A DNA stretch of 64,000 nt from WHSW01 sp963705955 (GCA_963705955.1 CAVPLH010000005.1:62001-126000), one strand, 5' to 3'. Shown: positions 35,147 through 44,600, numbered from the stretch's first letter. Notes: generated by a model not told the origin, from the letters alone. Made by a program: numbers and translations.

Positions 35147-36644
35147 GGCCCGCGGCGGGCCTCTGTCCTGAGCGCTGAGCGAGATAGTTGTGGCGATCGA
35201 AGCGGCGGGTGCGCCGCCAGAGCCTGGTCGCGAAGCCCGGCCACCAGACTCCGTTGCGCCCGTTGTCGTCGAGGTACCAGCTCGCACACCCACCCTTGTT
35301 CCAGACGCTCTCGGCGAGCCGGCGCTCGGTCTCGCGGTTGAACGCCTCATAGACCTCGTGGCGAACCTCGACCGTCTCGACCGCGCACTGCTCCATCTCG
35401 CGCAGGCACTGGAGCACGTAGTTGATGTGCGCCTCGCTGGTGAACAGGATCGAGTTGAAGCCGCCGGCGCTGTTCGGCCCGACGAGGAAGAAGAGATTGG
35501 GAAAGCCGGCGACGGCGGTGCCGAGGTAGGCGCGCGGGCTGCCCTGCCACGCCTCGCTCAGGGTGACGCCTGCGCGGCCGCGGAGCTGAGAGAAGCCGGG
35601 GTTGTCGAAGATCCTGAACCCGGTCCCGAGGACGATCGCGTCGATCTCGCGCTCGGTCCCATCGGCCGTCACGATCGAGTTCGCTCTGATCTCGGAGATC
35701 GGGTCGGTGACCAGCTCCGCGTTCGGCGCCGAGAGCGCCCCGTAGTAGGTGTTCGACATCGTGATCCGCTTGCAGCCGATCGTGTAGCTCGGCGTCAGCT
35801 TCTTCCGCAGCTCCGGGTCGGGAACCTGGCGTTCGAGGTGGCGTCTTGCGACCCCTTCGAGGGCCTTGGCGAGACGCCGGTCGACGATCGTCCCGAGCAC
35901 GGTCGCCTCGAAGATCAGGTAGGTGAGCGCCCGCATCGCCCGTTGGGTGGCCGGGACACGTCGAAACAGCGTCCGCTCGAACTCGCTCACGGCACGGTCC
36001 GCGTCCGGCATCACCCAGGAAGGCGTGCGCTGGAACAGGTGCAGCTCGGCGACCCGCGGCTGGATCTCGGGCACGAACTGGACCGCCGAGGCGCCGGTTC
36101 CGATCACCGCGACCCGCTCCCCGTCGAGGACGTGGTCGTGGTTCCAGCGGGCCGAGTGAAACATCGTGCCCTCGAAGCTCTCCAGACCGGGGATTTCGGG
36201 CAGCTTCGGCTCTGTCAGCCCTCCGGTCCCTCCGACCAGGACGGCGGCGGTCCGCTCGCCCTCGGACGTCTCGATCCGCCAGCGCCGGGTTTCCTCGTCC
36301 CACGCCGCGCCCCGCATCTCGACCCCGAGCCGCACGTGCGGCATCACCCCGAGCTCGGCGGCACAGCGGCGCAGGTACTCGCGGATCTCACGTTGCAGCG
36401 GATAGGCGCGGGTCCAATCGGGATTCGGCGCGAAGGAGAGCGAGTAGAGGACCGAGGGGATGTCGCACTGACAGCCCGGATAGGTGTTGTCGCGCCAGGT
36501 TCCGCCGATCTCCTCGCCGCGCTCGAGGATCACGAAGTCCTCGATCCCCTCGCCTAGCAATCGCGCCGCCATCCCGATCCCGGAGAACCCGGCGCCGACG
36601 ATCGCGACCTGCGTGTGCCTGCTGTCCGGCTCGGTTGCTGGCAT
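35133..36644 (-). CDS. Flavin-containing (Baeyer-Villiger-type) monooxygenase
   Basis: FAD/NADPH monooxygenase of 503 residues. FAD-binding GAGFSGIGMAARL is at residue 17; the Baeyer-Villiger fingerprint appears as FEGTMFHSARWNHD near 160. The NADPH-binding Rossmann motif is VIGTGASAVQFVPE. A late ATG-type motif IVLGTGFRIFDN is present. Such enzymes oxidise ketones to esters or lactones, often in hydrocarbon or steroid breakdown; the actual substrate is unknown. ATG at 36644 is divergent from ccmA across 91 bases. Confidence 0.88.
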   Translation of the reverse strand: MPATEPDSRHTQVAIVGAGFSGIGMAARLLGEGIEDFVILERGEEIGGTWRDNTYPGCQCDIPSVLYSLSFAPNPDWTRAYPLQREIREYLRRCAAELGVMPHVRLGVEMRGAAWDEETRRWRIETSEGERTAAVLVGGTGGLTEPKLPEIPGLESFEGTMFHSARWNHDHVLDGERVAVIGTGASAVQFVPEIQPRVAELHLFQRTPSWVMPDADRAVSEFERTLFRRVPATQRAMRALTYLIFEATVLGTIVDRRLAKALEGVARRHLERQVPDPELRKKLTPSYTIGCKRITMSNTYYGALSAPNAELVTDPISEIRANSIVTADGTEREIDAIVLGTGFRIFDNPGFSQLRGRAGVTLSEAWQGSPRAYLGTAVAGFPNLFFLVGPNSAGGFNSILFTSEAHINYVLQCLREMEQCAVETVEVRHEVYEAFNRETERRLAESVWNKGGCASWYLDDNGRNGVWWPGFATRLWRRTRRFDRHNYLAQRSGQRPAAGHVAQ

Positions 36645-36735
36645 CGCGGGGCATCATCGCATCGGCCGCGAACCCGATCCTGCGCCAGCGGCCGGCAGCA
36701 CCCCTGCGGCGGCCGCGGTGCATGATCCTTGGACG

Positions 36736-37477
36736 ATGGAGACCGCGCTCGAGTCCAGTGCCGAGGAGACGGACGCGGCGGCAACGGGCGTCGCCGTCTC
36801 GCTACGCGACCTGCGGTCGTGACTACAACGACCGCCCCGTGCTCCGCAACGTCTCGCTGCGGCTGGCGGCGGGCCAGACCCTGACGGTGATCGGGCCGAA
36901 CGGCGCCGGGAAGAGCACCCTGCTGCGGATCCTCGCGACGCTGCTGCGCCCGACGGCGGGTGAGGTCTCGGTGCTCGGGGCGAAGCTCCCCCGCGAGGCC
37001 TGGAGGGCGCGCGGCCGGATCGGCTACCTGGGGCACTCGCCGTTGCTCTACCGCGAGCTCAGCGTGCTCGAGAACCTCGAGTTCAACGCTCGCCTGCACG
37101 GGATCGAGAGCCCGTCGGAGCGGATCGATCGGCTGCTCGACGCGGCCGGAATCGGCCACCGCGCGCGGGAGACGGTGCGCAACCTCTCGGCCGGGATGCT
37201 GCAGCGCGCGGCGATCTGCAGGTCGCTGCTCCACGAGCCCGAGTTGCTGCTGCTCGACGAGCCGCGCTCCCACCTCGACCTCGGCGCCGCGGCGATCGTC
37301 GACCGGTTGCTCGGGCCGGCCGCGGGGCGGACGCGGGTGATCGTCACGCACGAGATCGACACCGGGTTGGCGGAGGCCGACCAGGTGCTCGCCCTGCGCG
37401 CCGACGGTTCGCTGGCCCATGCCGGACCCGGATTGGCGCTCAGCGACGCCCGGGCGATCGCCGAGGGACGGGCGTGA
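36736..37477 (+). CDS. ccmA: Cytochrome c biogenesis ABC transporter ATP-binding protein CcmA, frameshifted near the 5' end
   Basis: ATPase of the CcmABC heme-handling complex, about 246 residues. The first 28 residues (ending VAVSLRDLR) are in one frame, then TGA at 36820. The protein resumes one base off as RDYNDRPVLRNVSLRLAAG; dropping the T near 36817 joins them as LRRDYNDRPV. Walker A is IGPNGAGKSTLL, the signature is NLSAGMLQRAAICRSLL and Walker B is LLLLDEPRSHLDL, with the switch histidine in VIVTHE. The stop overlaps ccmB's GTG (GTGA). Gene order makes the heme-export assignment firm. Confidence 0.85.
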
Positions 37478-38142
37478 GCGCTTACCGGGCGATCGTCGCC
37501 AAGGACCTGCGCACCGAGTTGCGCTCGCTCGAGTCGGTGCCGGCGATGGCCCTGTTCGCGGCGACCACATTCGTCCTCTTTCGCTTCGGCCTCGATCGAG
37601 ACCGGCTCTCGGGCAGCCTCGCCGCGGGGGTCCTGCTGGCGACGATCCTGTTCGCGGCGATCCTCGCGATCAACCGAGTCTTCGTCGCCGAGCGCGAGCA
37701 GGGCGGCTTCGACGCAATCCGCCTCGCGCCCGTCGACGGCGCCTCGCTCTACCTCGCCAAGGTCACGGTGCTGATCGTCTATCTCGTCGCGCTGGAGCTG
37801 ATCGCCGTCCCCGCGTTCGCCTTTCTGTTCCTCGACGACGCCTCCGGCGTGGTTCCGCTGGCCGGCGTCCTCGTGCTCGCCGACCTCGGTCTCGCGGCGA
37901 TCGGGACCCTCGTCTCGTCGATCGCGGTCAACTCCCGGGCCCGCGACCTGATCGCCCCGCTGCTGCTGCTGCCGCTGCTGGTTCCGGTGATGATCGCCGC
38001 CGCCGGAGCCGCCGAGCCGCTGCTGGTCGCGGACGGTCCGGCCTATGACGGCTTCGGCAAGTGGATCGCCGTGCTCGCTCTCTACGATGTCGTGTTCTGC
38101 CTTGTGGGCTATGCGGTCTACGACTTCGTACTCGAGGACTGA
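37474..38142 (+). CDS. ccmB: Heme exporter subunit CcmB
   Basis: Membrane subunit of the CcmABC complex, 222 residues with six hydrophobic segments. The opening RAIVAKDLRTELRSLESVPAM and the following cytosolic loop NRVFVAEREQGGFDAIRLAP are family hallmarks. It partners CcmA to release heme from CcmC-bound intermediates. It starts at GTG 37474, coupled to ccmA, and is followed 24 bases later by ccmC. Confidence 0.9.
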   Translation: MSAYRAIVAKDLRTELRSLESVPAMALFAATTFVLFRFGLDRDRLSGSLAAGVLLATILFAAILAINRVFVAEREQGGFDAIRLAPVDGASLYLAKVTVLIVYLVALELIAVPAFAFLFLDDASGVVPLAGVLVLADLGLAAIGTLVSSIAVNSRARDLIAPLLLLPLLVPVMIAAAGAAEPLLVADGPAYDGFGKWIAVLALYDVVFCLVGYAVYDFVLED

Positions 38143-38166
38143 GCCCGCCGGCACAGGTCTCAAGGC

Positions 38167-38895
38167 ATGAGCTTTCGAAGCCCGCGCATCCTTCCCGCCC
38201 TCACCGTCGCGACGCTGACGGCGGGTTTCGCGCTGGTCTTCTTCTTCGCCCCCAACGACGCCGACCAGGGATTCATCCAGAAGATCTTCTACCTGCACGT
38301 GCCGCTTGCGACCTGCGCGCTGGTCGGCTTCATCGTCGCCGGCGTCCAGGCGATCCTCCACCTGCGCACCGGTAACCCGAAGTGGGATGTGCGCTCCTAC
38401 GTCTCGATCCATATCTCGGTGATCTTCGGCGTCGCCGTGCTCGTCACCGGAGCGATCTGGGCGAAGGCCTCGTGGGGCAGGTGGTGGGTCTGGGACGAGC
38501 CGACCCTGGTCAGCTTCCTGATCGTCTTCCTGCTCTACGCGACCTACTATCCGCTCCGCTACGCGATCGAGGATCGCGAGCGCCAGGCCCGCTACGCGTC
38601 GGTGTTCGCGATCACGGCGGGCGCCTTCGTGCCGCTCAACTTCATCGCCGTGCGGCTCGCGCAGACGCTGGTCCACCCGCGGGTGTTCGCGACCAGCGAC
38701 GGCGGCCTGCCGCCGAAGATGTGGATCACGTTCCTCGCCTGCCTGGCCGGGATCGCGCTGCTCTGGGAGACGCTGGTCCGGTTCGAGCTCGCGGCGAAGT
38801 CGACCCGGGCACGGATCGGTCGCCTGCGCCGGGCGCTCGAGGGCGACGAGCCGCCGGGGTCGCGAATCGCGCCGCAGCCGCGCGAGGCCGCCTGA
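38167..38895 (+). CDS. ccmC: Heme-handling protein CcmC
   Basis: Six-helix membrane protein of 242 residues that binds heme externally and passes it to the chaperone CcmE. The tryptophan-rich signature SWGRWWVWDEPTLVS lies near residue 100. The axial-ligand histidine regions are IFYLHVPLAT and the VHPRVF loop. It is homologous to the CcsA/CcmF family but shorter, as CcmC should be. A weak AAGG lies before the ATG. The stop shares bases with the next ATG (TGATG). Confidence 0.9.
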   Translation: MSFRSPRILPALTVATLTAGFALVFFFAPNDADQGFIQKIFYLHVPLATCALVGFIVAGVQAILHLRTGNPKWDVRSYVSIHISVIFGVAVLVTGAIWAKASWGRWWVWDEPTLVSFLIVFLLYATYYPLRYAIEDRERQARYASVFAITAGAFVPLNFIAVRLAQTLVHPRVFATSDGGLPPKMWITFLACLAGIALLWETLVRFELAAKSTRARIGRLRRALEGDEPPGSRIAPQPREAA

Positions 38896-39281
38896 TGCCC
38901 GCCCTGCCGCTCGACGAGGCCGGCAAGTACGTCGCCGCCGCCTACCTGGTCTTCCTCGCCCTGCTCTTGATCTACGTCGCGATCATGGCGGCGCGCCTGC
39001 AGCGGATCAACCGCGAGCTCGGCGAGCTCGCCGACCGTGCCGAAAGACGGGCAATCGGCATCTCCGACCCCGCCCCGGCGAAGCCCGAGGCCGGGAGGGG
39101 GGACGAGGTCGGGGTCGGTGCGGCGCCTGCGGCGCAACCCGCCGCAGGCGGCCGCGAGGCGGAAGGGCGGCGGAGGGGCATATGGCTGAGCTGCTCGCGC
39201 TCGGCATCTCGCACAAGACCGCGCCGCTCGAGCTGCGCGAGCGGATCGCGGTCACCGAGGGTCGGGCGGTCGGGCTGCTGA
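38895..39281 (+). CDS. CcmD-like small membrane protein with doubtful 3' end
   Basis: Position, single membrane helix (YVAAAYLVFLALLLIYVAIMAA) and basic RLQRINREL after it match CcmD, the small partner of CcmC. As read, the frame runs to 39281 and overlaps hemA by 100 bases, with an odd arginine/serine-rich tail. A frame one base off would stop at 39189, overlapping the hemA start by only a few bases. This repeats the pattern of one-extra-base events in this window. The first 60 residues are reliable; the tail is not. Confidence 0.6.
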   Translation: MPALPLDEAGKYVAAAYLVFLALLLIYVAIMAARLQRINRELGELADRAERRAIGISDPAPAKPEAGRGDEVGVGAAPAAQPAAGGREAEGRRRGIWLSCSRSASRTRPRRSSCASGSRSPRVGRSGC

Positions 39282-40525
39282 GCGAGCTCACGGACCGCGA
39301 CGAGGTGCTCGAGGCGGCGGCGATCTCGACCTGCAACCGGACCGAGCTCTTCCTCTTCTGCGCCGACCCGGTCGGTGCCGAGTCGGCGGCTCTCGGCCTG
39401 CTCTCGCGCGAGGCGGACATCCCGCCGACCGAGCTCGTCGGGCATCTGTACTCGCTGCGGTCCGCGGCCGCCGCCGAGCATCTCTTCCGGGTCGCCGCGG
39501 GACTCGACTCGATGATCATCGGCGAGGCCGAGATCCAGGGTCAGGTCAAGCGGGCGTACGAGCTCTCACTGGTCGAGGGCGCCACCGGACCGATCCTCAA
39601 CCACCTGTTCAGGTCCGCGCTCGCCGCGGGTAAGCGGGCCCGCTCGGAGACGCGGATCTCGGAGCGCTCGATGTCGATCCCCTCGGTCGCCGTCGAGCTC
39701 GCCCAGCGGACGCTCGGCGAGCTCGAGGAGCGCCGGGTGCTCGTGATCGGCGCCGGAGAGACGGCCGAGCTCACGGCGCGCGCCCTCGCGACAAAGGGGG
39801 TGCAGGCGATCTTCATCGCGAACCGCCATTACGACCGGGCGATCGGTCTCGCCGAGCGCTTCGCGGGGCGGGCGGTGCGGTTCGAGGAGCTCCCCGAGCA
39901 GATGGTCGACGCCGACATCGTCGTCGCGTCGACGAGCTCGCCTCACCACGTGGTCGAGCGCGAGGGCCTCGGCGAGGTGATCGACGCCCGCGCCGGCCGG
40001 CCCCTCCTGCTGATCGATCTCGCCGTCCCCCGCGACATCCATCCGGCCTGCCGCGAGCTCGCGGCGGTCAATCTCTACGACATGGACGACCTTCAGTCGC
40101 TGGTCGAGCGCAACGTCTCCGGCCGTGAGACCGAGGCCCGACGGGTCGAGGGCATCCTCCGCACCGAGCTCGCCCGCTACGAGACCTGGTTCGCGTCCCA
40201 GGAGGTGACGCCGACGGTCGCCGCGCTGCGCCGCCAAGCCGACGAGATCGTCGAGCGCGTGCTCGAGGAGAACGCCGGGCACTGGGAGGGGATGACGGAG
40301 GCCGATCGCGCGCGCCTCCGGGCCGCCGCCCGGGCGATCGCATCGCGGCTGCTGCACGAGCCGACGCTGAGGCTGAAGCGCTCCTCCGACGACGGCGACG
40401 CCGCGGCGAAGGTCGCGGTGCTGCGTGAGCTCTTCGGCCTCGACCGTGCCAGCGATCCGCTCGAGTCGAGCGACGCCCAGATCTCGGATCTCGGCGAGCG
40501 CCGGCGCCGCCGCGGCGACCGGTGA
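39182..40525 (+). CDS. hemA: Glutamyl-tRNA reductase
   Basis: First committed enzyme of C5-pathway heme synthesis, reducing glutamyl-tRNA to glutamate-1-semialdehyde with NADPH. It has 447 residues. The active-site cysteine is in AISTCNRTELF, preceded by GISHKTAPLELRE. The NADPH-binding segment is VLVIGAGETAELTARAL, and the C-terminal dimerisation domain is present. GLDSMIIGEAEIQGQVK is a strict family signature. It lies in a tight co-directional run; its stop overlaps hemC's GTG in a GTGA. Confidence 0.95.
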   Translation: MAELLALGISHKTAPLELRERIAVTEGRAVGLLSELTDRDEVLEAAAISTCNRTELFLFCADPVGAESAALGLLSREADIPPTELVGHLYSLRSAAAAEHLFRVAAGLDSMIIGEAEIQGQVKRAYELSLVEGATGPILNHLFRSALAAGKRARSETRISERSMSIPSVAVELAQRTLGELEERRVLVIGAGETAELTARALATKGVQAIFIANRHYDRAIGLAERFAGRAVRFEELPEQMVDADIVVASTSSPHHVVEREGLGEVIDARAGRPLLLIDLAVPRDIHPACRELAAVNLYDMDDLQSLVERNVSGRETEARRVEGILRTELARYETWFASQEVTPTVAALRRQADEIVERVLEENAGHWEGMTEADRARLRAAARAIASRLLHEPTLRLKRSSDDGDAAAKVAVLRELFGLDRASDPLESSDAQISDLGERRRRRGDR

Positions 40526-41397
40526 GGCTCGGGACGCGGTCGAGCGCGCTCGCGCTCGCCCAGGCGACCGGAGTCGCCGAGGCGCTCGGCGATGCCGAGC
40601 TGGTGCCGGTGAAGACCGCCGACGGGGAGGTCGGGGACAAGTCGCGCTTCGTTCGCGGCGTCGAACGGGCGATCCTCGACGGCGACGTGGAGCTCGGCGT
40701 CCACTCGGCGAAGGACCTGCCGGGCGAGCTGCCCGACGGCCTCGCGTTGGTCGGGGTACCGGAGCGCGAGGACCCCGCCGACGCGTACATCGGCGCCGCC
40801 CGGTCGCTGGCCGAGCTCGCGCCCGGGGCCCGGGTCGGGACCGCGAGCCTGCGGCGGCGCTCGCAGCTGCTCTCGCTGCGCCCCGACCTCGAGGTCTCGG
40901 CGCTGCGCGGCAACGTCGACACGCGGCTTGCGCGGCTCGCCGAAGGCGACCTCGACGGGATCGTCCTCGCCTACGCCGGGCTCGCCCGCCTCGGGCGCGA
41001 GGACGAGGTCTCGTTCCGGTTCGCGATCGAGGAGCTCTGCCCGGCGCCGGGCCAGGGGTGCCTCGCCCTCGAGGCGCTCGAGTCCGACGGCGGCGCCGCT
41101 GCGGCGGCCGCTGCGATCACCGACCGGGTTGCACTGATCGAGCTCACCGCCGAGCGCGCGGCAGTGCGGATGCTGGAGGCGAGTTGCAATACGCCGGTCG
41201 GGATCTGCGCGCGGCTCAGCGGCGAAACGTTGCTCGTCGGCGGCTACGCCGGCCTCCCGGATGGCACGGAGTGGGTACGCGACGAGCTCGCCGGCGACCC
41301 CGCGCAGCCGGTCGCGGTCGGCGAGGCGCTCGCGGAGCGGATGCTGACAGCGGGAGCGAGGGAGCTCCTCGAGGCCGCGGAGGGGCTGCGCGGATGA
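40522..41397 (+). CDS. hemC: Porphobilinogen deaminase (hydroxymethylbilane synthase)
   Basis: Polymerises four porphobilinogens to hydroxymethylbilane. The protein has 291 residues. RLGTRSSALALAQA begins it, HSAKDLP contains the catalytic aspartate, and the arginines in GTASLRRRSQL bind substrate. The dipyrromethane cofactor cysteine is in LEASCNTPVG. It is coupled to hemA upstream and to the cobA-hemD fusion downstream by four-base overlaps. Confidence 0.95.
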   Translation: MRLGTRSSALALAQATGVAEALGDAELVPVKTADGEVGDKSRFVRGVERAILDGDVELGVHSAKDLPGELPDGLALVGVPEREDPADAYIGAARSLAELAPGARVGTASLRRRSQLLSLRPDLEVSALRGNVDTRLARLAEGDLDGIVLAYAGLARLGREDEVSFRFAIEELCPAPGQGCLALEALESDGGAAAAAAAITDRVALIELTAERAAVRMLEASCNTPVGICARLSGETLLVGGYAGLPDGTEWVRDELAGDPAQPVAVGEALAERMLTAGARELLEAAEGLRG

Positions 41398-42983
41398 GCG
41401 CCAGGCCGGGGATGGTCTACCTGGTCGGCGCCGGCCCCGGCGACCCGGGGCTGGTCACCGCGCGGGCGCTCGAGCTGTTGGGCTCGGCCGACGTGATCCT
41501 CCACGACCGCCTGATCGGGGCGGGCATCCTCGACCGCGCCCGCGCCGACGCCGAGCTCGTCTACGTCGGCAAGCGACCTGGTGAGCGCGCGATCGAGCAG
41601 CAGGAGATCGAGGCGCTGATCGTCGCCCGCGCTCGCAGCGGCCACAGCGTCGTCCGCCTCAAGGGCGGGGACCCGTTCGTGTTCGGCCGCGGCGGCGAGG
41701 AGGCCGAGGCATTGGCGGCGGCGGACGTGGACTTCGAGGTCGTCCCCGGGATCACCGCCGGGATCGCGGCGCCTGCCTACGCCGGGATCCCGGTCACCCA
41801 CCGCGACGACGCCTCCGCGGTCGCCTTCGTCACCGGCCACGAGGACCCGGCCAAGGACGAGGCCGGGGTCGACTGGGAGGCGCTGGCGCGCTTTCCCGGC
41901 ACCCTCGTCCTCTACATGGGGGTCAGGAACGCGCCCGTGATCTGCGAGCGCCTGGTCGCCGGCGGGCGCGACCCGGCCGAGCCCGCGGCGGCGATCGAAC
42001 GCGGCACGCAACCCGGCCAGCGGGTCGTCACCTCGACCCTCGCCGAGCTCGCGGACGCGGTTGCCGAGGCCCGCCTCGGTGCTCCCGCGATTCTGATCTT
42101 CGGCGAGGTCGTCCGCCGCCGCGAGTTGATCGCCTGGCTCGAGCGTCGCCCGCTCGACGGCCGCCGCGTCGTCGTCACCCGCGCCCGTGCCCAGGCGAGC
42201 GGGCTCGCGGCGACCCTGCGCTCGCTCGGCGCGGAGGTGATCGAGTTGCCCGCGATCCGGATCGAGCCGCGCCTCGAGACCGCGGCGGTCCGCGAAGCGA
42301 TCGCCGACATCCACACCTACGCGCTCGTCTGCCTGACCAGTCCGAACGGGGTCGCGCTGCTGTTCGACGCGATGGCCGCCCAGGGCCGCGACGCGCGCGC
42401 GCTCGCGAACGCGACCGTGGCCGCGATCGGCCCCGGCACCGCCGCGGCGCTCGCCGAGCGCGGGGTGCTTGCCGAGATCGTCCCCGAGCGCTCCGTCGCG
42501 GAGTCGCTGATCGAGGCGCTCGCCGCGGTCGAGGTCGAGGGACGCCCGGTGCTCGTCGCCCGCGCGTCCGAGGCGCGCGACGTGCTCCCCGAGGCGCTCG
42601 CCGAGCGCGGCGCGAAGCTCGACGTGGTGGCGCTCTATGAGACCGTCCGCGAGCGTCCCGAGCCGGCGGCGATCGAGGCGGCAGGGTCGGCCGACTACGT
42701 CACCTTCACATCGTCGTCGACGGTCCGAAACCTGGTCGAGATCCTCGGAGACGCGTTCCCGGCAGCGGCCCGGATCGCCTCGATCGGCCCGGTCACGAGC
42801 GCGACGGCTCGCGACGCCGGCCTCGAGGTCGCGGTCGAGGCGAAGCGCCACGATCCCTCCGGGCTCGTCGAGGCGTTGCTCGCCGACGCCGGGCGACGTA
42901 CGGCCCAAGGAGCCGCGGGAGCTCAGCCGGCGCCGGTCGGGTTGACCGCTACGACGAGGCGGGGATGCACAGTCGGGCTCTGA
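41394..42983 (+). CDS. Bifunctional uroporphyrinogen-III methyltransferase / uroporphyrinogen-III synthase
   Basis: CobA-HemD fusion of 529 residues. Residues 1-245 are the SAM-dependent methyltransferase (VYLVGAGPGDPGLVT, VRLKGGDPFVFGRGGEE, VVPGITAGIAAPAYAGIPVTHRD), making precorrin-2 for siroheme or cobalamin. Residues 250-500 are uroporphyrinogen-III synthase (GRRVVVTRARAQASGLAATLR, LTSPNGVALLF, TFTSSSTVRNLVE, SIGPVTSATARDAGLEV). The tail after residue 505 is not conserved. The fusion channels substrate from HemC toward both heme and siroheme branches. It starts at ATG 41394 in an ATGA overlap with hemC. Confidence 0.93.
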   Translation: MSARPGMVYLVGAGPGDPGLVTARALELLGSADVILHDRLIGAGILDRARADAELVYVGKRPGERAIEQQEIEALIVARARSGHSVVRLKGGDPFVFGRGGEEAEALAAADVDFEVVPGITAGIAAPAYAGIPVTHRDDASAVAFVTGHEDPAKDEAGVDWEALARFPGTLVLYMGVRNAPVICERLVAGGRDPAEPAAAIERGTQPGQRVVTSTLAELADAVAEARLGAPAILIFGEVVRRRELIAWLERRPLDGRRVVVTRARAQASGLAATLRSLGAEVIELPAIRIEPRLETAAVREAIADIHTYALVCLTSPNGVALLFDAMAAQGRDARALANATVAAIGPGTAAALAERGVLAEIVPERSVAESLIEALAAVEVEGRPVLVARASEARDVLPEALAERGAKLDVVALYETVRERPEPAAIEAAGSADYVTFTSSSTVRNLVEILGDAFPAAARIASIGPVTSATARDAGLEVAVEAKRHDPSGLVEALLADAGRRTAQGAAGAQPAPVGLTATTRRGCTVGL

Positions 42984-43012
42984 TCGAGCCGTGGGTGCCG
43001 CCCGCCGCGGGC

Positions 43013-43018
43013 TAGATT
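43013..43018 (+). promoter_or_regulatory. SAM hydrolase gene -10 box (leaderless)
   Basis: TAGATT ends seven bases before the GTG at 43026, giving this gene its own start of transcription after the hem run. Confidence 0.5.
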
Positions 43019-43025
43019 GGGCCGC

Positions 43026-43841
43026 GTGGCGGCCCTGCCGATCACCTTCCTCTCCGACTACGGCACCGCCGACGAGTACGCCGGCGTCTGCCGCGCCGTG
43101 ATCGCCCGGATAGCTCCGGAAGCGCGGGTGATCGATTTGACGCACGGGATCGCCCGTCAGGACGTCCGCCACGGCGCGACGGTGCTCGCGCAGGCGCTCG
43201 GCTTCTCGCCGCCCGGGGTCCACCTCGCCGTCGTCGATCCGGGGGTCGGGTCGACGAGGCGAGCGGTCGCGGTGGCGACGGCCGGCGAGCAGCGGCTCTT
43301 CGTCGGCCCCGACAACGGCCTCCTGGGCCCGGCGGTGGAGCGCTTCGGCGGAGCGGCGAACGCGGTCGAGGTCTCCGCGTCGCCGGTCCGGCTCGAACCG
43401 GTATCGGCGACCTTCCACGGGCGCGACCTGTTCGCGCCGGTCGCGGCCCATCTCGCTCTCGGCACGCCGCTCGCCGAGCTCGGCGAGCCAATCGATCCGG
43501 GCTCGATCGAATCGATCGAGCGCGACGACCCCGAGCTCGAGCCCGGACTCCGGCTCGCTGCCGAGGTGAGCCACGTCGACGGTTTCGGCAACGTGGCGCT
43601 GATCGCCACCGCCGCCGACGCGGCGGCCGCCGGGCTCGATCCCGGCAAGCGGCTGCGGGTCACCGCCCCGCGGCGCTCGGACGAGGTCGTCTACGTCTCG
43701 AGCTTCGCCGACGTCGAACCCGGCGCGACCGCGCTCCTCGTCGATTCGGCCGGGTCGCTCGCGCTTGCCGTCAACCGCGGCGACGCCGCTCGCCGGCTCG
43801 ACCTGACGCCCGGCGACCGCGTCGTGCTGGCGGTGATGTGA
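43026..43841 (+). CDS. SAM hydroxide adenosyltransferase-like (DUF62) hydrolase
   Basis: DUF62-family protein of 271 residues that hydrolyses S-adenosylmethionine to adenosine and methionine; relatives are fluorinases and chlorinases. Family blocks: TFLSDYGTADEYAGVCRAVI at the N-terminus, LTHGIARQDVRHGA, VDPGVGSTRR, FVGPDNGLLGPA, TFHGRDLFAPVAAHLA and the late HVDGFGNVAL. The DYG aspartate and the D-R-H region suggest the hydroxide enzyme rather than a halogenase. It follows SAM-using tetrapyrrole genes, so control of SAM level is a plausible role. Its stop overlaps the next gene. Confidence 0.9.
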   Translation: MAALPITFLSDYGTADEYAGVCRAVIARIAPEARVIDLTHGIARQDVRHGATVLAQALGFSPPGVHLAVVDPGVGSTRRAVAVATAGEQRLFVGPDNGLLGPAVERFGGAANAVEVSASPVRLEPVSATFHGRDLFAPVAAHLALGTPLAELGEPIDPGSIESIERDDPELEPGLRLAAEVSHVDGFGNVALIATAADAAAAGLDPGKRLRVTAPRRSDEVVYVSSFADVEPGATALLVDSAGSLALAVNRGDAARRLDLTPGDRVVLAVM

Positions 43842-44565
43842 CCGCGTTCGGCCACCCTCACCTGCATCTGCGCCTCACCGGCTCGACCAACGAGCGCGCC
43901 CGGGCGCTGGCGGAGGCGGGCGCGCCGAGCGGGACGATCGTCACCGCGGGCGAGCAGAGCGCGGGCCGCGGACGGCGGGGCCGCGTCTGGTCGGCGCCCG
44001 CGGGCAAGGCGCTTCTCTACTCGGCGATCCTGCGGCCGCTCGACCGCGAGCACGCTCTGCTGCCGCTCTCGGTTCCGGTTGCCGTCTGCGAGGCGATCGA
44101 GTCGATCGCCCCGGTCGAGTGCGCGATCAAGTGGCCGAACGACGTCTGGATCGACGAGCGGAAGGTCGCCGGCGTACTGATCGAGGCGCGGCCGCCCGAC
44201 TGGGCCGTGATCGGCGTCGGCGTCAACGTCGCGATCGAGGCCGGCGAGTTCCCGCGGCTCGCTGCGCTGGCCGGCGACCTCGGTTGGGAGCGGAGCCGAG
44301 GTATCCGCCCTCCGCGACGCGGTCAGCGCGGCGCTCGGACGCCACGTCGAGGCCGCCGCCGGGACGGCGCTCGCCGCGTTCCGCCGCCGCGACGCGCTGA
44401 TCCGGCCGCGAGATCGGCTGGGAGGGCGCCGGGGTCGAGCCCGGCGGCGGCCGAGGGGCGGGGATCGACGAGCGCGGCAACCTGATCGTCGAGCGCGCCG
44501 ACGGCACGACGCTCCGTCTCGGCTCCGGCGAGGTCAGCCTGCGCGTCGGCGCGGAGGCGAACTGA
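43838..44565 (+). CDS. birA: Biotin-[acetyl-CoA-carboxylase] ligase, two frameshifts
   Basis: Attaches biotin to carboxylase carrier lysines. This is a monofunctional ligase without an N-terminal DNA-binding domain. The biotinyl-AMP loop is QSAGRGRRGRVW, with KWPNDVWIDERKVAGVLIE and GVGVNVAIEAGEFP following. The frame then breaks twice. Near 44254-44258 one extra base separates it from LRWPATSVGSGAEVSALRDAV, and near 44402 an extra C separates ALI from GREIGWEGAG. With both removed a 241-residue protein ends at 44565 (LRLGSGEVSLRVGAEAN). GTG start overlaps the SAM hydrolase stop. Confidence 0.85.
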
Positions 44566-44600
44566 TCGAATCTACGCCCACCCCTCGGGCGCAGAATGGA

